In this document: piece after piece, positions 26,399 through 35,273 of the stretch | Layout of the letters: every line of letters begins with the position of its first letter | Numbering within the stretch: position 1 is the stretch's first letter | Origin: Pedobacter sp. WC2423 | Lineage (GTDB): Bacteria; Bacteroidota; Bacteroidia; Sphingobacteriales; Sphingobacteriaceae | Assembly: GCF_040822065.1 (NCBI RefSeq) | Contig: NZ_CP162005.1 | Location: 3,720,001-3,784,000 of the forward strand | Direction: 5' to 3' | DNA length: 64,000 nucleotides | Notes under the pieces: model-generated | Database searches by the model: none | What the model was told of the DNA's origin: nothing | Seen by the model: only the letters and a program-made list of their open reading frames with translations | Translations under genes and position numbers: made by a program

Positions 26399-27739
26399 AT
26401 GAAATTACCGGGTTTAAAAGGTTTTGACGAGGAAGCGTTTAACAAGTATTTTAAAAATACTGGCTGGCTGATGTTTGGGAAAATTCTCAGCATGGTGGTT
26501 GGCTTCGTGATTGCGCGGTATCTTCGTGCTTCTTCTTTTGGAGAACTTAGTTTTGCAGATGCATTTACAATGATTATCGCTGCTGTCGGTGCTTTAGGGC
26601 TGGATACTTTTATCATTCGGGAAATCCTGAATGAGCCCAGTAAAAAAGATGAGATTTTAGGCACTTCTTTATTGATGCGTTTAGGGGTTAATGCCTTATT
26701 AATTCCCATTACGGTTGGTATTTACCTGCTTTTCCATAATTATTCTGAGAAACCGGGAGATTCTCTGACCTGGATTATTTTAATCTTGTCTTTCGCTTCT
26801 TTTTTCAAGTCGTTCAACGTGATTGATTCTTATTTTCAATCGCAGGTTGCTTCAAAATATGTAGTTAAGGTACAGAATATCTGCGTGGTGTTATCTGCTG
26901 TGGTGAAGGTTTTGCTGGTCGTTTGTAAAATGCCGCTGATCTATTTTGCCGCTTCCTTAACTTTTGACAGTCTTGCGCTCGCAACTGGTTTAGTCTATAT
27001 GTATCATCAAAGGGGATTCAGTTTATTCACCTGGACTTTTAGTCGTAAAAGAGCTGTTAGTTTGTTGAAACAGTCTTTTCCGCTGATACTTTCGGCAGTT
27101 ATGGTTTCTATCTATATGAAGATTGATCAGGTGATGTTAAAGAGTGTAGGTAGTGTAGAGGTTGGTATTTACAGTGCCGCAGCAAAAATCAGTGAGGCCT
27201 GGTTTTTTATTCCTGTCGCTATTGTAACCTCTGTTTTTCCAGCTTTAATCCATGCGCGAAAAACTGATCTTGGCCGGTATCAGAAACGTTTGAGGAATTT
27301 ATATGATTTGCTGGTATTTATTAGCTTACCGGTAGCAGTAGTGATCACATTTTTAGCTCCTTTTATTATTCAGTTCCTTTATGGGGACACTTATAATGGT
27401 GCAGGACAAATGCTGGCGATACATATCTGGTCTGGTTTATTCGTTTTTCTGGGTAGTGCAAGTTCACAGTATTTGCTGGCAGAGGGTTATACCATGATAT
27501 CTTTCCAACGTACAGCCATGGGTGCTGTGATCAACATATTACTTAATTTATGGCTGATTCCCAAATATGGTGGTGTCGGTGCATCTATAGCTACTTTAAT
27601 CGCTTGTGCGGTCAGTGCTTTTTATCTTTTATTAATTCCCAAAACCAGGGGCCAGGGTATAATGATGTTAAAATCATTATTTTTGTTCACTGTATTTCAA
27701 AAAATATTCAATCGTCATGAAAATCCGCCTCATGTTTAA
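26399..27739 (+). CDS. Polysaccharide flippase (Wzx-like, MATE/MVF superfamily)
   Basis: A 446-residue integral membrane protein with about 12-14 hydrophobic segments and the oligosaccharide flippase layout: N-terminal NTGWLMFGKILSMVVGFVIA, then ALGLDTFIIREI, a central LKQSFPLILSAVMVSIYMKI (the typical QSFPL.L...IYMKIDQVML pattern) and a C-terminal QYLLAEG. It would flip undecaprenol-linked oligosaccharides across the inner membrane. It opens a cluster of methyltransferases and glycosyltransferases, which supports this role. No polymerase or chain-length regulator is present in the window. Confidence 0.88.
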   Translation: MKLPGLKGFDEEAFNKYFKNTGWLMFGKILSMVVGFVIARYLRASSFGELSFADAFTMIIAAVGALGLDTFIIREILNEPSKKDEILGTSLLMRLGVNALLIPITVGIYLLFHNYSEKPGDSLTWIILILSFASFFKSFNVIDSYFQSQVASKYVVKVQNICVVLSAVVKVLLVVCKMPLIYFAASLTFDSLALATGLVYMYHQRGFSLFTWTFSRKRAVSLLKQSFPLILSAVMVSIYMKIDQVMLKSVGSVEVGIYSAAAKISEAWFFIPVAIVTSVFPALIHARKTDLGRYQKRLRNLYDLLVFISLPVAVVITFLAPFIIQFLYGDTYNGAGQMLAIHIWSGLFVFLGSASSQYLLAEGYTMISFQRTAMGAVINILLNLWLIPKYGGVGASIATLIACAVSAFYLLLIPKTRGQGIMMLKSLFLFTVFQKIFNRHENPPHV

Positions 27740-27789
27740 TTTATCCGGATTTTTCAGATCTCAAACTATACCTAAAAAGAATTTTTGCC

Positions 27790-28551
27790 ATGTTAAGCGA
27801 TGAAGTAAAATCAGCATACGACAATTTTTATACGCAGACCGATACGACCTGGCGCATGCTTGGCGCGGAAGCTAAAGCAAAGAATATTATGGATGTCTGC
27901 AAAAGTATCCAGCCTGTTAAGGTACTGGAAGTTGGTGCGGGTGATGGCAGTATTCTCCATTTTTTAAATGAACAGAATTTCGGAAAGGAGCTTTATGCAC
28001 TGGAAATTGCTGATACGGGTGTTTCTCTGATTCAGAACCGCGGTTTGAGCAGGTTGAAAGAGGTAAAGAGTTTTGATGGTTACCAGATTCCTTATGGAGA
28101 TAATGAGTTTGATCTGGTTATTCTAGCACATGTGCTGGAGCATGTGGAGCACGAACGAATTTTAATCCGGGAATTAAAGCGTGTGGCTAAGCATATTGTA
28201 GTCGAAGTGCCTTTGGATTACCGTTTCGGGGTAGATAAAAGGATGAAACATTTCCTGGATTATGGCCATATTAATATGTATACACCTACTGCATTGCGTT
28301 TTTTATTGCAGAGTGAGGGTTTAGAGATTATCGATGATAAGGTCTCTATGACACCTACGGCAACAATCAAATTCAACCAGTTTATTAATAATAAGACGCC
28401 TAAGACTTTTTCAAAAGTACTGAGGATTGAATTGGAATACCGGATCAAGAAATTGGCTGGAAATTTACTGGGAACAAAAAAGCAGGAACAATATGGGAAT
28501 GCATATACCGTTTTAACGAAAAAATCAAGTCAGACACTTCAAATATTTTAA
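27790..28551 (+). CDS. Class I SAM-dependent methyltransferase
   Basis: A 253-residue protein with a Rossmann SAM-binding domain: motif I VLEVGAGDGSILHFLN at about 45-60, motif II around SFDGYQIPYGDNEFDLVILA and motif III HVLEHVEHERILIRELKRV. The C-terminal part is variable. Such enzymes in polysaccharide clusters methylate sugars or lipid-linked intermediates; the acceptor is unknown. It is 50 bp after the flippase and 3 bp before the next glycosyltransferase, so part of one operon. Confidence 0.85.
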   Translation: MLSDEVKSAYDNFYTQTDTTWRMLGAEAKAKNIMDVCKSIQPVKVLEVGAGDGSILHFLNEQNFGKELYALEIADTGVSLIQNRGLSRLKEVKSFDGYQIPYGDNEFDLVILAHVLEHVEHERILIRELKRVAKHIVVEVPLDYRFGVDKRMKHFLDYGHINMYTPTALRFLLQSEGLEIIDDKVSMTPTATIKFNQFINNKTPKTFSKVLRIELEYRIKKLAGNLLGTKKQEQYGNAYTVLTKKSSQTLQIF

Positions 28552-28554
28552 CCC

Positions 28555-29460
28555 ATGCAAAGTTTCGCTCCTATTGCCTTATTTGTTTACAACAGACCCA
28601 AGCATACTGAACGTACACTCAAGTTTTTGAGACAGAATGAAATGGCTGCTGAAAGCAGGTTATTTGTTTTTTCTGATGGCCCAAAGTCAGATGCCGACGA
28701 AGAAAGTGTGAGGGAAGTAAGGGAGTTATTGAAGCATATTGAGGGATTCAGGTCTGTAGAGATTATAGAGAGAAAGAATAATATGGGCCTTGCTGAGTCT
28801 GTTATTGCAGGGGTAAGCAGATTGGTGAAGGATTATAAGCGGGTGATTGTTTTTGAGGATGATTTAGTGAGTTCGCCTTATACACTGACTTATTTTAATG
28901 ATGCACTGAATCGTTATCGTGATCAGGAAAGGGTGATGCATATTGGGGCTTATATGTACCCGCTGAAGGAGAATGGGCTGCCGGAAACGTTTTTTTACAG
29001 AGCGGCAACAAGCTGGGGCTGGGCGACTTGGGACAGGGCGTGGCAATATTTTGAGCCGGATATCGACGTATTAATGAAGCAGTTTGATGCCAGAAAAAGG
29101 TCAGAGTTTTCTATTGAGCATCAAATGAATTTCTGGAAACAGATGAAGGATTTTAAGGCTGGAAGGAATAATTCGTGGGCAATCAGGTGGTATGCTTCGA
29201 TTTTTTTAAGGGGCGGGTTAACGTTGAATCCGAGCCAGTCGTTAGTGAATAATATTGGCCATGATGGTTCTGGGGTACATTCTGGGATCAATGATATTTA
29301 TAATGTGATTATTAATCCGAAAAGGGTGACGGTTTTTCCGGAGGTTGTTGAGGAGAGTGTTATGGCTTATCAGGCTATAAGGGGGTTTTTGAGTACGAGG
29401 AAGGGGAGTTTGGTAGATCGGGTGAAGAGGTATCTGAAAGGGATTGGTCTTTTAAAGTAG
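28555..29460 (+). CDS. Glycosyltransferase (GT-A fold, GNT-I/sugar-transferase-like)
   Basis: A 301-residue GT-A enzyme. The N-terminus (APIALFVYNRPKHTERTLKF) and the metal-binding region VIVFEDDLVSSP (an EDD form of the DxD motif) are followed by an acceptor region with FFYRAATSWGWATWDRAWQY, typical of sugar transferases from polysaccharide loci. The start lies 3 bp after the methyltransferase stop. The gene looks rich in G-containing codons such as AGG and GGG, especially toward its 3' end, unlike its AT-rich neighbours, which may indicate transfer. A strong bidirectional terminator follows. Confidence 0.83.
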   Translation: MQSFAPIALFVYNRPKHTERTLKFLRQNEMAAESRLFVFSDGPKSDADEESVREVRELLKHIEGFRSVEIIERKNNMGLAESVIAGVSRLVKDYKRVIVFEDDLVSSPYTLTYFNDALNRYRDQERVMHIGAYMYPLKENGLPETFFYRAATSWGWATWDRAWQYFEPDIDVLMKQFDARKRSEFSIEHQMNFWKQMKDFKAGRNNSWAIRWYASIFLRGGLTLNPSQSLVNNIGHDGSGVHSGINDIYNVIINPKRVTVFPEVVEESVMAYQAIRGFLSTRKGSLVDRVKRYLKGIGLLK

Positions 29461-29480
29461 GTTTTTCCACCAGGGAAATA

Positions 29481-29555
29481 TAAAAACCCGCGATACTGCA
29501 GGTGCCCTTTGTTGGTAAAACCAACGCTGGTCACCTGCAGTATCGCGGGTTTTTA
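29481..29555. terminator. Bidirectional terminator with 24-bp perfect stem and nested hairpin
   Basis: TAAAAACCCGCGATACTGCA and the next four bases (29481-29504) are matched by a perfect inverted copy at 29532-29555. The 27-nt loop itself contains GTTGG-TAAAA-CCAAC (29511-29525). A- and T-runs flank both sides, so it can stop transcription from both convergent genes. The stem is much longer than ordinary terminators in this window. Confidence 0.85.
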
Positions 29556-29680
29556 ATTTCTCAAATGGGATGACAAATCCTGTTACTGTTACTTAAAAGA
29601 AGATCTCCTTCTCAGATACTGGGATGGTTTGGCAGAGTGCAGATTAGATGAAAACTCTTACTCATGTTTTAGGATTGCTT

Positions 29681-30433
29681 TTACTTGTGTTTTCTGGCTT
29701 CCAGAATGATATATGGGGACAGTTGACGGGAGTTGAATGGGAGTATTTTTGTAAATACTTTCCCGGCAAGCCATATGGATTTCTTCAGGAGTTTTACTCC
29801 TGCTGAGCGTTGTTTTTCGTTTTCGAGCCAGATACTGAAGTGCCCGAAGTATTTGGACTGGATCACTTCGAGGCCGGCTTTTTTACAGATTTCTGCCAGG
29901 AGAGTGGGATCCATGCAGGAGATGTTATGTTTATCGTAGTTGGCCTTGTCAAAGGATTTCTGGAACCAGCCGTTGATGGCTTTGAAGTTTGGTAAGGTGA
30001 TAAACAGGGTTCCTCCTGGTTTGACGAAATCTATGTGGCGCTGGATAATGTCGGCGGTGTCATTGAAGTGCTCGATCAAACCGCAGGATAGGACTAGGTC
30101 GTATTGCTGGGTTTCTTTATGGTTGAACAGATCGGTTTCAACACTGTGGATGTCGCTTTCTTTCAGGCCGTTGGCTCTGAGCAGGTCGTTGGTTACAGGC
30201 TGGTGAACAAAGTAGTCTAAAAGGGTAACGTCGAGTTTCAGGTATTTCTTAAGGAAGACAGCGTAGTAGCCGGGAAATCCACCGAGTTCTATAGCAGTTT
30301 TTACTTTTTGGGTTTGAGCTATGGTAGTGAGCTCTTTGTGGAAGAGGTAGTTTGCAGGGATATTCACTGACAGTCCTGTTTTGCTTTCCCAATAGTTTAC
30401 CCAAAATTGTCTGTCTGTTAAAAGGTTATCCAT
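29681..30433 (-). CDS. SAM-dependent methyltransferase
   Basis: A 250-residue methyltransferase with motif I in TAIELGGFPGYYAVFLKKY, then YDLVLSCGLIEHFNDT (motif II) and VKPGGTLFITLPNFKAINGW (motif III). LGGFPGYY is a variant of the usual ExGxGxG loop. The C-terminal part contains the ILEARKHK end. Transcribed against the cluster, converging on the 28555 gene. The acceptor is unknown; presence of two methyltransferases suggests heavily methylated sugars, but this is inference. A 51-residue ORF on the plus strand overlaps its end and is not considered real. Confidence 0.83.
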   Translation of the reverse strand: MDNLLTDRQFWVNYWESKTGLSVNIPANYLFHKELTTIAQTQKVKTAIELGGFPGYYAVFLKKYLKLDVTLLDYFVHQPVTNDLLRANGLKESDIHSVETDLFNHKETQQYDLVLSCGLIEHFNDTADIIQRHIDFVKPGGTLFITLPNFKAINGWFQKSFDKANYDKHNISCMDPTLLAEICKKAGLEVIQSKYFGHFSIWLENEKQRSAGVKLLKKSIWLAGKVFTKILPFNSRQLSPYIILEARKHK

Positions 30434-30664
30434 GTTGTGTTTTCTTTTTTTTGTTTTTTTGTTTGTTCTCTCCAGGTTAATAACGTCAAATGGGGTACTA
30501 GAGTTTGCAGATCTGACGTTATGGAAGAAAAATATGTTTTTTTATTGATTTTGGGAGACGTAAAATTAATTATATTCAAGGGAAAACAGTTAAAAAATTA
30601 AGAAGCCGATGAAATTTAGGTGATAAATTGTTCTTGGCATCGAATAAAGGATAACAATTATATG

Positions 30665-30672
30665 TAATTTTG
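30665..30672 (+). promoter_or_regulatory. -7 promoter element of the GT4 gene
   Basis: TAATTTTG matches TAnnTTTG exactly. It ends 5 nt before a TTG start codon, which would leave little or no 5' leader. No TTG occurs at the -33 position. Confidence 0.5.
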
Positions 30673-30677
30673 AACTG

Positions 30678-31949
30678 TTGAAGATAATCCATTTAAATAC
30701 ATACGAGGGAAACGGTGGGGCTGGAAGAGCTTGCCTCCGGTTAAGTGATGCGCTGCTGGCAAGTGGCGTTGAATCCCGTGTGATGGTGTTTTACCAGTTT
30801 AAGGAGAGCAGCAAAGCGGATTCGTTTAGCAAAAGCCTCTTTCAAAAGGGAAGGGCCATTTTCAATATTCTGGTGGAAAGGTACCTTGCCAAATTTTTAA
30901 CGAAAGCATTGAAAACACCTTTTTCTTTGCAGTGGTTTGGCCGCTCTGTAATTGACAATGCTGCATTGAAGGATGCGGATCTGATTCATATTCACTGGAT
31001 TAATCATGGTTTTTTAACACCGAAGAAACTGGCCGAGCTGGAAGAGCTTGACAAGCCGATCGTCTGGACTTTTCATGATAGCAATGCTTTTACAGGGGGC
31101 TGTCATGTGAGATATGCTTGTGAGAATTTTCATAAGCAGTGCGGGTCTTGTCCGCTGTTAAAGATTAGCGGTCCGAATGATATTTCTCACTGGAACTGGG
31201 TAAGCAAGAAAAAAGGATATGCGAATCTGGGTTTTCATATTGTTGCACCCAGCCGCTGGATGGCAGATTCGGTAAAGTTCAGCAGCTTGATGGGCGCAAG
31301 AGAAACTACGGTTATTCCGAATACTATTGAGACTAATGTTTTTAAGCCTTATGTAAAGGCTGAAGCGAAGAGGTCTTTACATATTAATCCTGATAAGTTT
31401 GTTTTAATGAGTGGTTTTATGCCTTCTAATCATGACAAACATAAGGGAACTGCTTATTTGATTGAAGCGATGAACGATCTGGCCACCAGACCGGGTATTG
31501 TTAAAGAGAATATTGAATTACTGATCTTTGGCAATAAGGATCAGACTCATGTGCCTGTTTTCCCTTTTAAAACTACTTATCTGGGGAAAATAGATAATGA
31601 TGCTCACCTGGCGAAATGTTATTCGGCCGCCGACGTGTTTATTACGGCTTCTCTGGAAGATAATTTACCGAATACGGTTATGGAGAGTCTGGCCTGTGCA
31701 ACTCCGGTAGTGGCCTTTAAAACAGGTGGGATTCCGGACATGGTCGAACATCTGGTGAATGGCTATCTCGCAGCTTATGAATCTGCTGAAGATCTGGCTA
31801 CTGGTATGGAGTGGTTATATCATGAGGAAAATGCGGCAGAGATTCAAAAGGAGGCCCGTTTAACTATACTTAAACATTTTTCTGAGGCCGTTATTGCCGA
31901 TAAACACATTGCTTTATATCAATCCCTGATCAATTTACATCCACGTTAA
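30678..31949 (+). CDS. Glycosyltransferase family 4 protein
   Basis: A 423-residue GT-B glycosyltransferase. The N-terminal donor-lobe motif NTYEGNGGAGRACLRLSDAL starts right after the initiator, followed by LIHIHWINHGF and WTFHDSNAFTGGCH; the C-terminal lobe has the retaining GT4 signature ENLPNTVMESLACATPVVAF followed by GGIPDMVEH. No upstream in-frame ATG exists, so the TTG at 30678 is chosen as start; it directly follows a consensus -7 element, giving a leaderless TTG-initiated transcript. Probably adds a sugar in surface polysaccharide assembly. Confidence 0.87.
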   Translation: MKIIHLNTYEGNGGAGRACLRLSDALLASGVESRVMVFYQFKESSKADSFSKSLFQKGRAIFNILVERYLAKFLTKALKTPFSLQWFGRSVIDNAALKDADLIHIHWINHGFLTPKKLAELEELDKPIVWTFHDSNAFTGGCHVRYACENFHKQCGSCPLLKISGPNDISHWNWVSKKKGYANLGFHIVAPSRWMADSVKFSSLMGARETTVIPNTIETNVFKPYVKAEAKRSLHINPDKFVLMSGFMPSNHDKHKGTAYLIEAMNDLATRPGIVKENIELLIFGNKDQTHVPVFPFKTTYLGKIDNDAHLAKCYSAADVFITASLEDNLPNTVMESLACATPVVAFKTGGIPDMVEHLVNGYLAAYESAEDLATGMEWLYHEENAAEIQKEARLTILKHFSEAVIADKHIALYQSLINLHPR

Positions 31950-31967
31950 TCAATTATAACTTATTTC

Positions 31968-32720
31968 ATGTTGCAGCCAAAGCTAAGTGTCATTACCATC
32001 GTATATAATAATGTAAGGGATATCGAACGTACTATGCTTTCGGTGTTAAATCAGACATACCCTAATATTGAATATATCCTGATTGATGGCGCTTCAACGG
32101 ATGGAACAAAAGATATCATTTATAAGTATAAATCCCGCCTGGCTCAGTTTATTTCTGAAAAAGATAAGGGAATTTATGATGCGATGAACAAAGGATTGAA
32201 ATTAGCCACCGGCGATTATGTCTTGTTTATGAATTCAGGGGATGAAATTTATGCACCTGAAACGGTAACGGATATTTTTGAGACTGCACCGGGAGCCGAT
32301 ATCTATTATGGGGAAACTGAAATGTTTAATGATAACTGGCAGAGTTTAGGACAAAGGAGACACCGTGCGCCAGAATGTTTTAGCTGGCGCAGTTTTAAAC
32401 ATGGGATGAGTATTAGTCATCAGGCAATTTATGTGAAACGCAGTTTAGCGGAGCCTTATGATTTAGAGTACAAATACAGTTCAGATATTGACTGGATTAT
32501 TAAAGCGGCAAAAAAGGCATCGAGTATTGTGAATACACAGCTTTATGTAGCAAAATACCTGGTTGGCGGAATTTCTAAACAAAAGCATTTTGCGAGTTTA
32601 AAGGAACGTTTCCTCATTTTCCAGAAGTATTACGGATTGATTCCAAACCTGGTTAATCATTTCTGGATTGCGATCAACCTGACGCAGTATTATGTGAAGC
32701 ATAAGAAAACAAATGATTAA
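31968..32720 (+). CDS. Glycosyltransferase family 2 protein
   Basis: A 250-residue inverting GT-A enzyme with the family 2 opening (LSVITIVYNNVRDIERTMLS), donor-site IDGASTDGTKDII, DKGIYDAMNKGLKLATGDYV and the metal motif LFMNSGDEIY. The shape IYDAMNKG...GDY is typical of WcaA-like transferases in capsule and O-antigen loci. The acceptor is unknown. It lies 18 bp after the GT4 gene, so the two are co-transcribed. The stop is 21 bp from the convergent serine hydrolase, with no clear terminator hairpin between them. Confidence 0.88.
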   Translation: MLQPKLSVITIVYNNVRDIERTMLSVLNQTYPNIEYILIDGASTDGTKDIIYKYKSRLAQFISEKDKGIYDAMNKGLKLATGDYVLFMNSGDEIYAPETVTDIFETAPGADIYYGETEMFNDNWQSLGQRRHRAPECFSWRSFKHGMSISHQAIYVKRSLAEPYDLEYKYSSDIDWIIKAAKKASSIVNTQLYVAKYLVGGISKQKHFASLKERFLIFQKYYGLIPNLVNHFWIAINLTQYYVKHKKTND

Positions 32721-32741
32721 TTAATTTTACTACGATTTGGT

Positions 32742-33959
32742 TTACTGACTGATCGCTGATTCTAAAGGCGGATTCTCTGGATAAGTAAAAGGTAAACCTG
32801 ATAAATAACGACTAACCTTTCTGAAAGGATATCCTCCTGCCCCTTTTTCTGAAAACTGAACAATGATGGTATGAGTTGAAGGATCAATGTATAACCTTTG
32901 TCCTCTCATTCCTTCTGCGGCATAATCTCCGGTCACCCCTTCTTGCGGAACCCACCATAGATAGTGATGAGCCGATTTTTGCCAGCCCTTAGCGTTTGCA
33001 GGAACTTCATTTCCCAGACTAACAGACTGACCAACCCATTGTTCCGGAATTACCTGATTACCGTTATATCGGCCTTTATTCAGGTAGAGACGGCCCAGTT
33101 TAGCTAAATCTATTGCGGTAGACTGAAACCTGCTGGCAGTATTGGGGAATCCATTCGGATGATCCAGTCCGAAACTTGCCGGATAAGCAGTACCGATTTT
33201 CTTCCAGATTTTATCTTGAAAGTAAGTAGCAGCCTTTTGCCCTGTTGCATTTTCCAGTGCCCAGGTTAATAAGAAAGCATCTATACTTTTATACTTCCAT
33301 ACGGTACCAGGTTTGTTTGCGAGCTTTACCTGAAGCAGCTCCTTTTTAATGTCTTCGATATAATAGTATTTAGCCTCATCTGATAAAAAAGCAGCGATAA
33401 GACCTCCGTAAACATCTTTAAACTCCAGCCCTGATTTCATCTCCAGTAAATTTCTGAGCGTAACCTGATCAAATGCAGGGTTGCTTTTAAGTTCAGGAAC
33501 ATACTGGATCAGGCGATCATCCAGGCTTTTAATCCTGCCTGCTGCTAAAGCTTCGCCTGTCATGATAGATACCATCGTTTTGGCAACAGAGAAAAGTGTG
33601 GTCAGCGTGGTATCGCTATAACCCGGGGCAAATTTCTGATAGATAATCGTATCATTCCTGATGACCATAAAAACTGTAGCCTTCCCGTCTTTCAGGTAGG
33701 TAGTCAATGGAACGGATTCATTTTTCCAGTTCAGTACATGAACAGTATCCAGGTCATCCCGGTTGACTGCTGCTTTAACGAAATTAAAAGCGGTATCTGA
33801 AGGCTGGATAATGGCTTGCGGGAATATTTTATAGGTATTGGCATCGGGAGACTGATACCGTAAAACACGCACCAGTTCAGGGCGCCAGGTAAACAGCAGT
33901 ACAAAAAGAAGCACAATCACTAATGTTATGGCCGCAAGCCAGTAAAAAATCCGTTTCAT
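32742..33959 (-). CDS. Serine hydrolase, class C beta-lactamase/penicillin-binding fold
   Basis: A 405-residue membrane-anchored enzyme. An N-terminal hydrophobic segment (LAAITLVIVLLFVLLFTW) is followed by the beta-lactamase fold: nucleophile motif SVAK (residues 124-127), a YKS tyrosine motif in WKYKSIDAFLLTWALEN and the C-terminal HTIIVQFSEKG strand. The class C/EstB-type fold covers D-aminopeptidases, esterases and PBPs; the substrate is unknown. The membrane helix suggests extracytoplasmic action. It lies 16 bp after the SDR gene, so they share an operon. Confidence 0.85.
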   Translation of the reverse strand: MKRIFYWLAAITLVIVLLFVLLFTWRPELVRVLRYQSPDANTYKIFPQAIIQPSDTAFNFVKAAVNRDDLDTVHVLNWKNESVPLTTYLKDGKATVFMVIRNDTIIYQKFAPGYSDTTLTTLFSVAKTMVSIMTGEALAAGRIKSLDDRLIQYVPELKSNPAFDQVTLRNLLEMKSGLEFKDVYGGLIAAFLSDEAKYYYIEDIKKELLQVKLANKPGTVWKYKSIDAFLLTWALENATGQKAATYFQDKIWKKIGTAYPASFGLDHPNGFPNTASRFQSTAIDLAKLGRLYLNKGRYNGNQVIPEQWVGQSVSLGNEVPANAKGWQKSAHHYLWWVPQEGVTGDYAAEGMRGQRLYIDPSTHTIIVQFSEKGAGGYPFRKVSRYLSGLPFTYPENPPLESAISQ

Positions 33960-33975
33960 ATCAGAGGTTGGCAGA

Positions 33976-34692
33976 TTATGGGTTGGTAGACCAAAGTCCC
34001 GCTTCCTTTACGAAAACTCTGCGGTTTAATTTCAATTGACTCACCACTAATTCTGCAAGATCTTCTGGCTGCATTACTTTGTCCGGGTTTCCGTCAGTAA
34101 GGTTCAGCTCTTTAGCCATATCTGTTGCGACTGTACTTGGAGTTAAGGTTGTCACACGGATATTATGTTTGCGAACCTCCTGCATCAGTGATTCAGAAAG
34201 ACCAATTAATGCAAATTTAGAAGCACTGTAAGCACTGGTCACCGCAGCTCCGCGCTGACCGGCTGTAGAAGAAATATTTACGATGTCGCCGGTTTTACGG
34301 TCTATCATCTCTGGCAAAACGGCCCGGGTTACGTAATAGGCACCGAATAAATTAACTTTTACTATTTCTTCCCATCTGGCTGGTTCTAATTCCATGAACG
34401 AACCAAAAGAGCTGATACCTGCATTGTTGATCAGAATATCTAAAGCACCTAAATCAGTCTTTACTTTCGCCACAGCAGTATTTACAGCGTCTATTGAAGC
34501 AACATCTGCCGTTACGACAGCCACCTGAACATTAAAAGTTTTGAGTTCTTCCGCTACATTTTGTAAATCAGCTGCTGTCCTTGCAATCAGTCCGACATTT
34601 ACCCCCTCTTGCGCAAGAGCGATCGCCAAAGCACGACCAATTCCTTTACCAGCACCTGTAATCAATGCATTTTTTCCTTTTAATGATTCCAT
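33976..34692 (-). CDS. SDR family oxidoreductase (3-ketoacyl-ACP reductase-like)
   Basis: A 238-residue short-chain dehydrogenase with the cofactor loop TGAGKGIG (12-19), NNAG (89-92), catalytic Ser141/Ser142 in NISSTAG, Tyr155 and Lys159 in YSASK. FabG-like enzymes reduce 3-ketoacyl thioesters, but this subfamily is broad and the substrate is not readable. The gene has its own TAGTTTTG promoter element and is followed by the serine hydrolase. Confidence 0.88.
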   Translation of the reverse strand: MESLKGKNALITGAGKGIGRALAIALAQEGVNVGLIARTAADLQNVAEELKTFNVQVAVVTADVASIDAVNTAVAKVKTDLGALDILINNAGISSFGSFMELEPARWEEIVKVNLFGAYYVTRAVLPEMIDRKTGDIVNISSTAGQRGAAVTSAYSASKFALIGLSESLMQEVRKHNIRVTTLTPSTVATDMAKELNLTDGNPDKVMQPEDLAELVVSQLKLNRRVFVKEAGLWSTNP

Positions 34693-34711
34693 GATATTAT
34701 TTATTGAGCTA

Positions 34712-34719
34712 CAAAACTA
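34712..34719 (-). promoter_or_regulatory. -7 promoter element of the SDR gene
   Basis: TAGTTTTG on the minus strand, an exact TAnnTTTG, ends 19 nt before the start codon. No TTG lies at the expected -33 position. Confidence 0.5.
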
Positions 34720-34780
34720 AGAAACTTTGCAAAAATCACCCCTTTATCTATTGTACAATTGAAGAACTAACTAACGAACA

Positions 34781-34849
34781 GCAACGCAATAAAAAGTAAC
34801 ATTGTTGCATTTACAATATATTATGGTTAATATTGCCAAATAACATAAT
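34781..34849. promoter_or_regulatory. Putative promoter and operator dyads before the His/Cys-rich protein and TonB receptor
   Basis: A plus-strand promoter-like pair, TTG (34805-34807) and TAATATTG (34828-34835), is overlapped by two dyads: GCAACGCAAT/ATTGTTGC (34781-34790 with 34801-34808) and ATTATGGTTA/TAACATAAT (34820-34829 with 34841-34849). Both are imperfect by one or two bases. Their positions suit a repressor such as a Fur-family regulator, but no known box is matched. Confidence 0.4.
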
Positions 34850-34867
34850 GAAAGATATAATATACTC

Positions 34868-35194
34868 ATGAGAAGCCGTATAAGTCATCGTATACTTTCC
34901 TGCTTTTTCCTATTATGTCTTTTTGCGGGACAGTCGATTATTTATGGTCACCTGCATCAGCATAGCACCTTTTCAGCTTTACATCATACACAAAAACCAA
35001 GGCCATTCAATACCATACGGGTCAGGTGCCCTGTTTGTGATCTGGCTGTCCATTCTGTTATTGCCATTGAACATGTCAACTCACCGTTTATCCTGGACAG
35101 TGCTGTATTTTACTGGAAAGACATCCTTCAACATTACAAAGGTATTTTCCTGAGCCATTCTGACGGGCTCTCCCCTCCTTTAGTTTATTCCTGA
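34868..35194 (+). CDS. Small exported His-rich protein with CPVCD motif
   Basis: A 108-residue protein with an N-terminal signal peptide (LSCFFLLCLFAGQSIIYG), a His cluster right after it (GHLHQHSTFSALHH) and a CPVCD motif near residue 55. Its C-terminus reads DGLSPPLVYS. Small periplasmic proteins with a CPxC motif and His residues are often encoded just upstream of TonB receptors for zinc or copper; the His/Cys content suggests metal binding here. Function not established. The TonB receptor starts 79 bp downstream on the same strand. Confidence 0.65.
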   Translation: MRSRISHRILSCFFLLCLFAGQSIIYGHLHQHSTFSALHHTQKPRPFNTIRVRCPVCDLAVHSVIAIEHVNSPFILDSAVFYWKDILQHYKGIFLSHSDGLSPPLVYS

Positions 35195-35273
35195 TCTTAA
35201 ACCCAGTCTGGGTGCTGCCACTATATCCTTTTATAGCCGGCCTTTCGATATATAGCATATTTATATAAAATTT

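Noticed and set aside
29648..29806. Plus-strand 52-residue ORF beginning with a signal-peptide-like stretch, overlapping the end of the methyltransferase gene
   Set aside because: It lies mostly antisense to a well-supported methyltransferase, has no promoter evidence and ends in an uninformative sequence; the hydrophobic start is likely chance.
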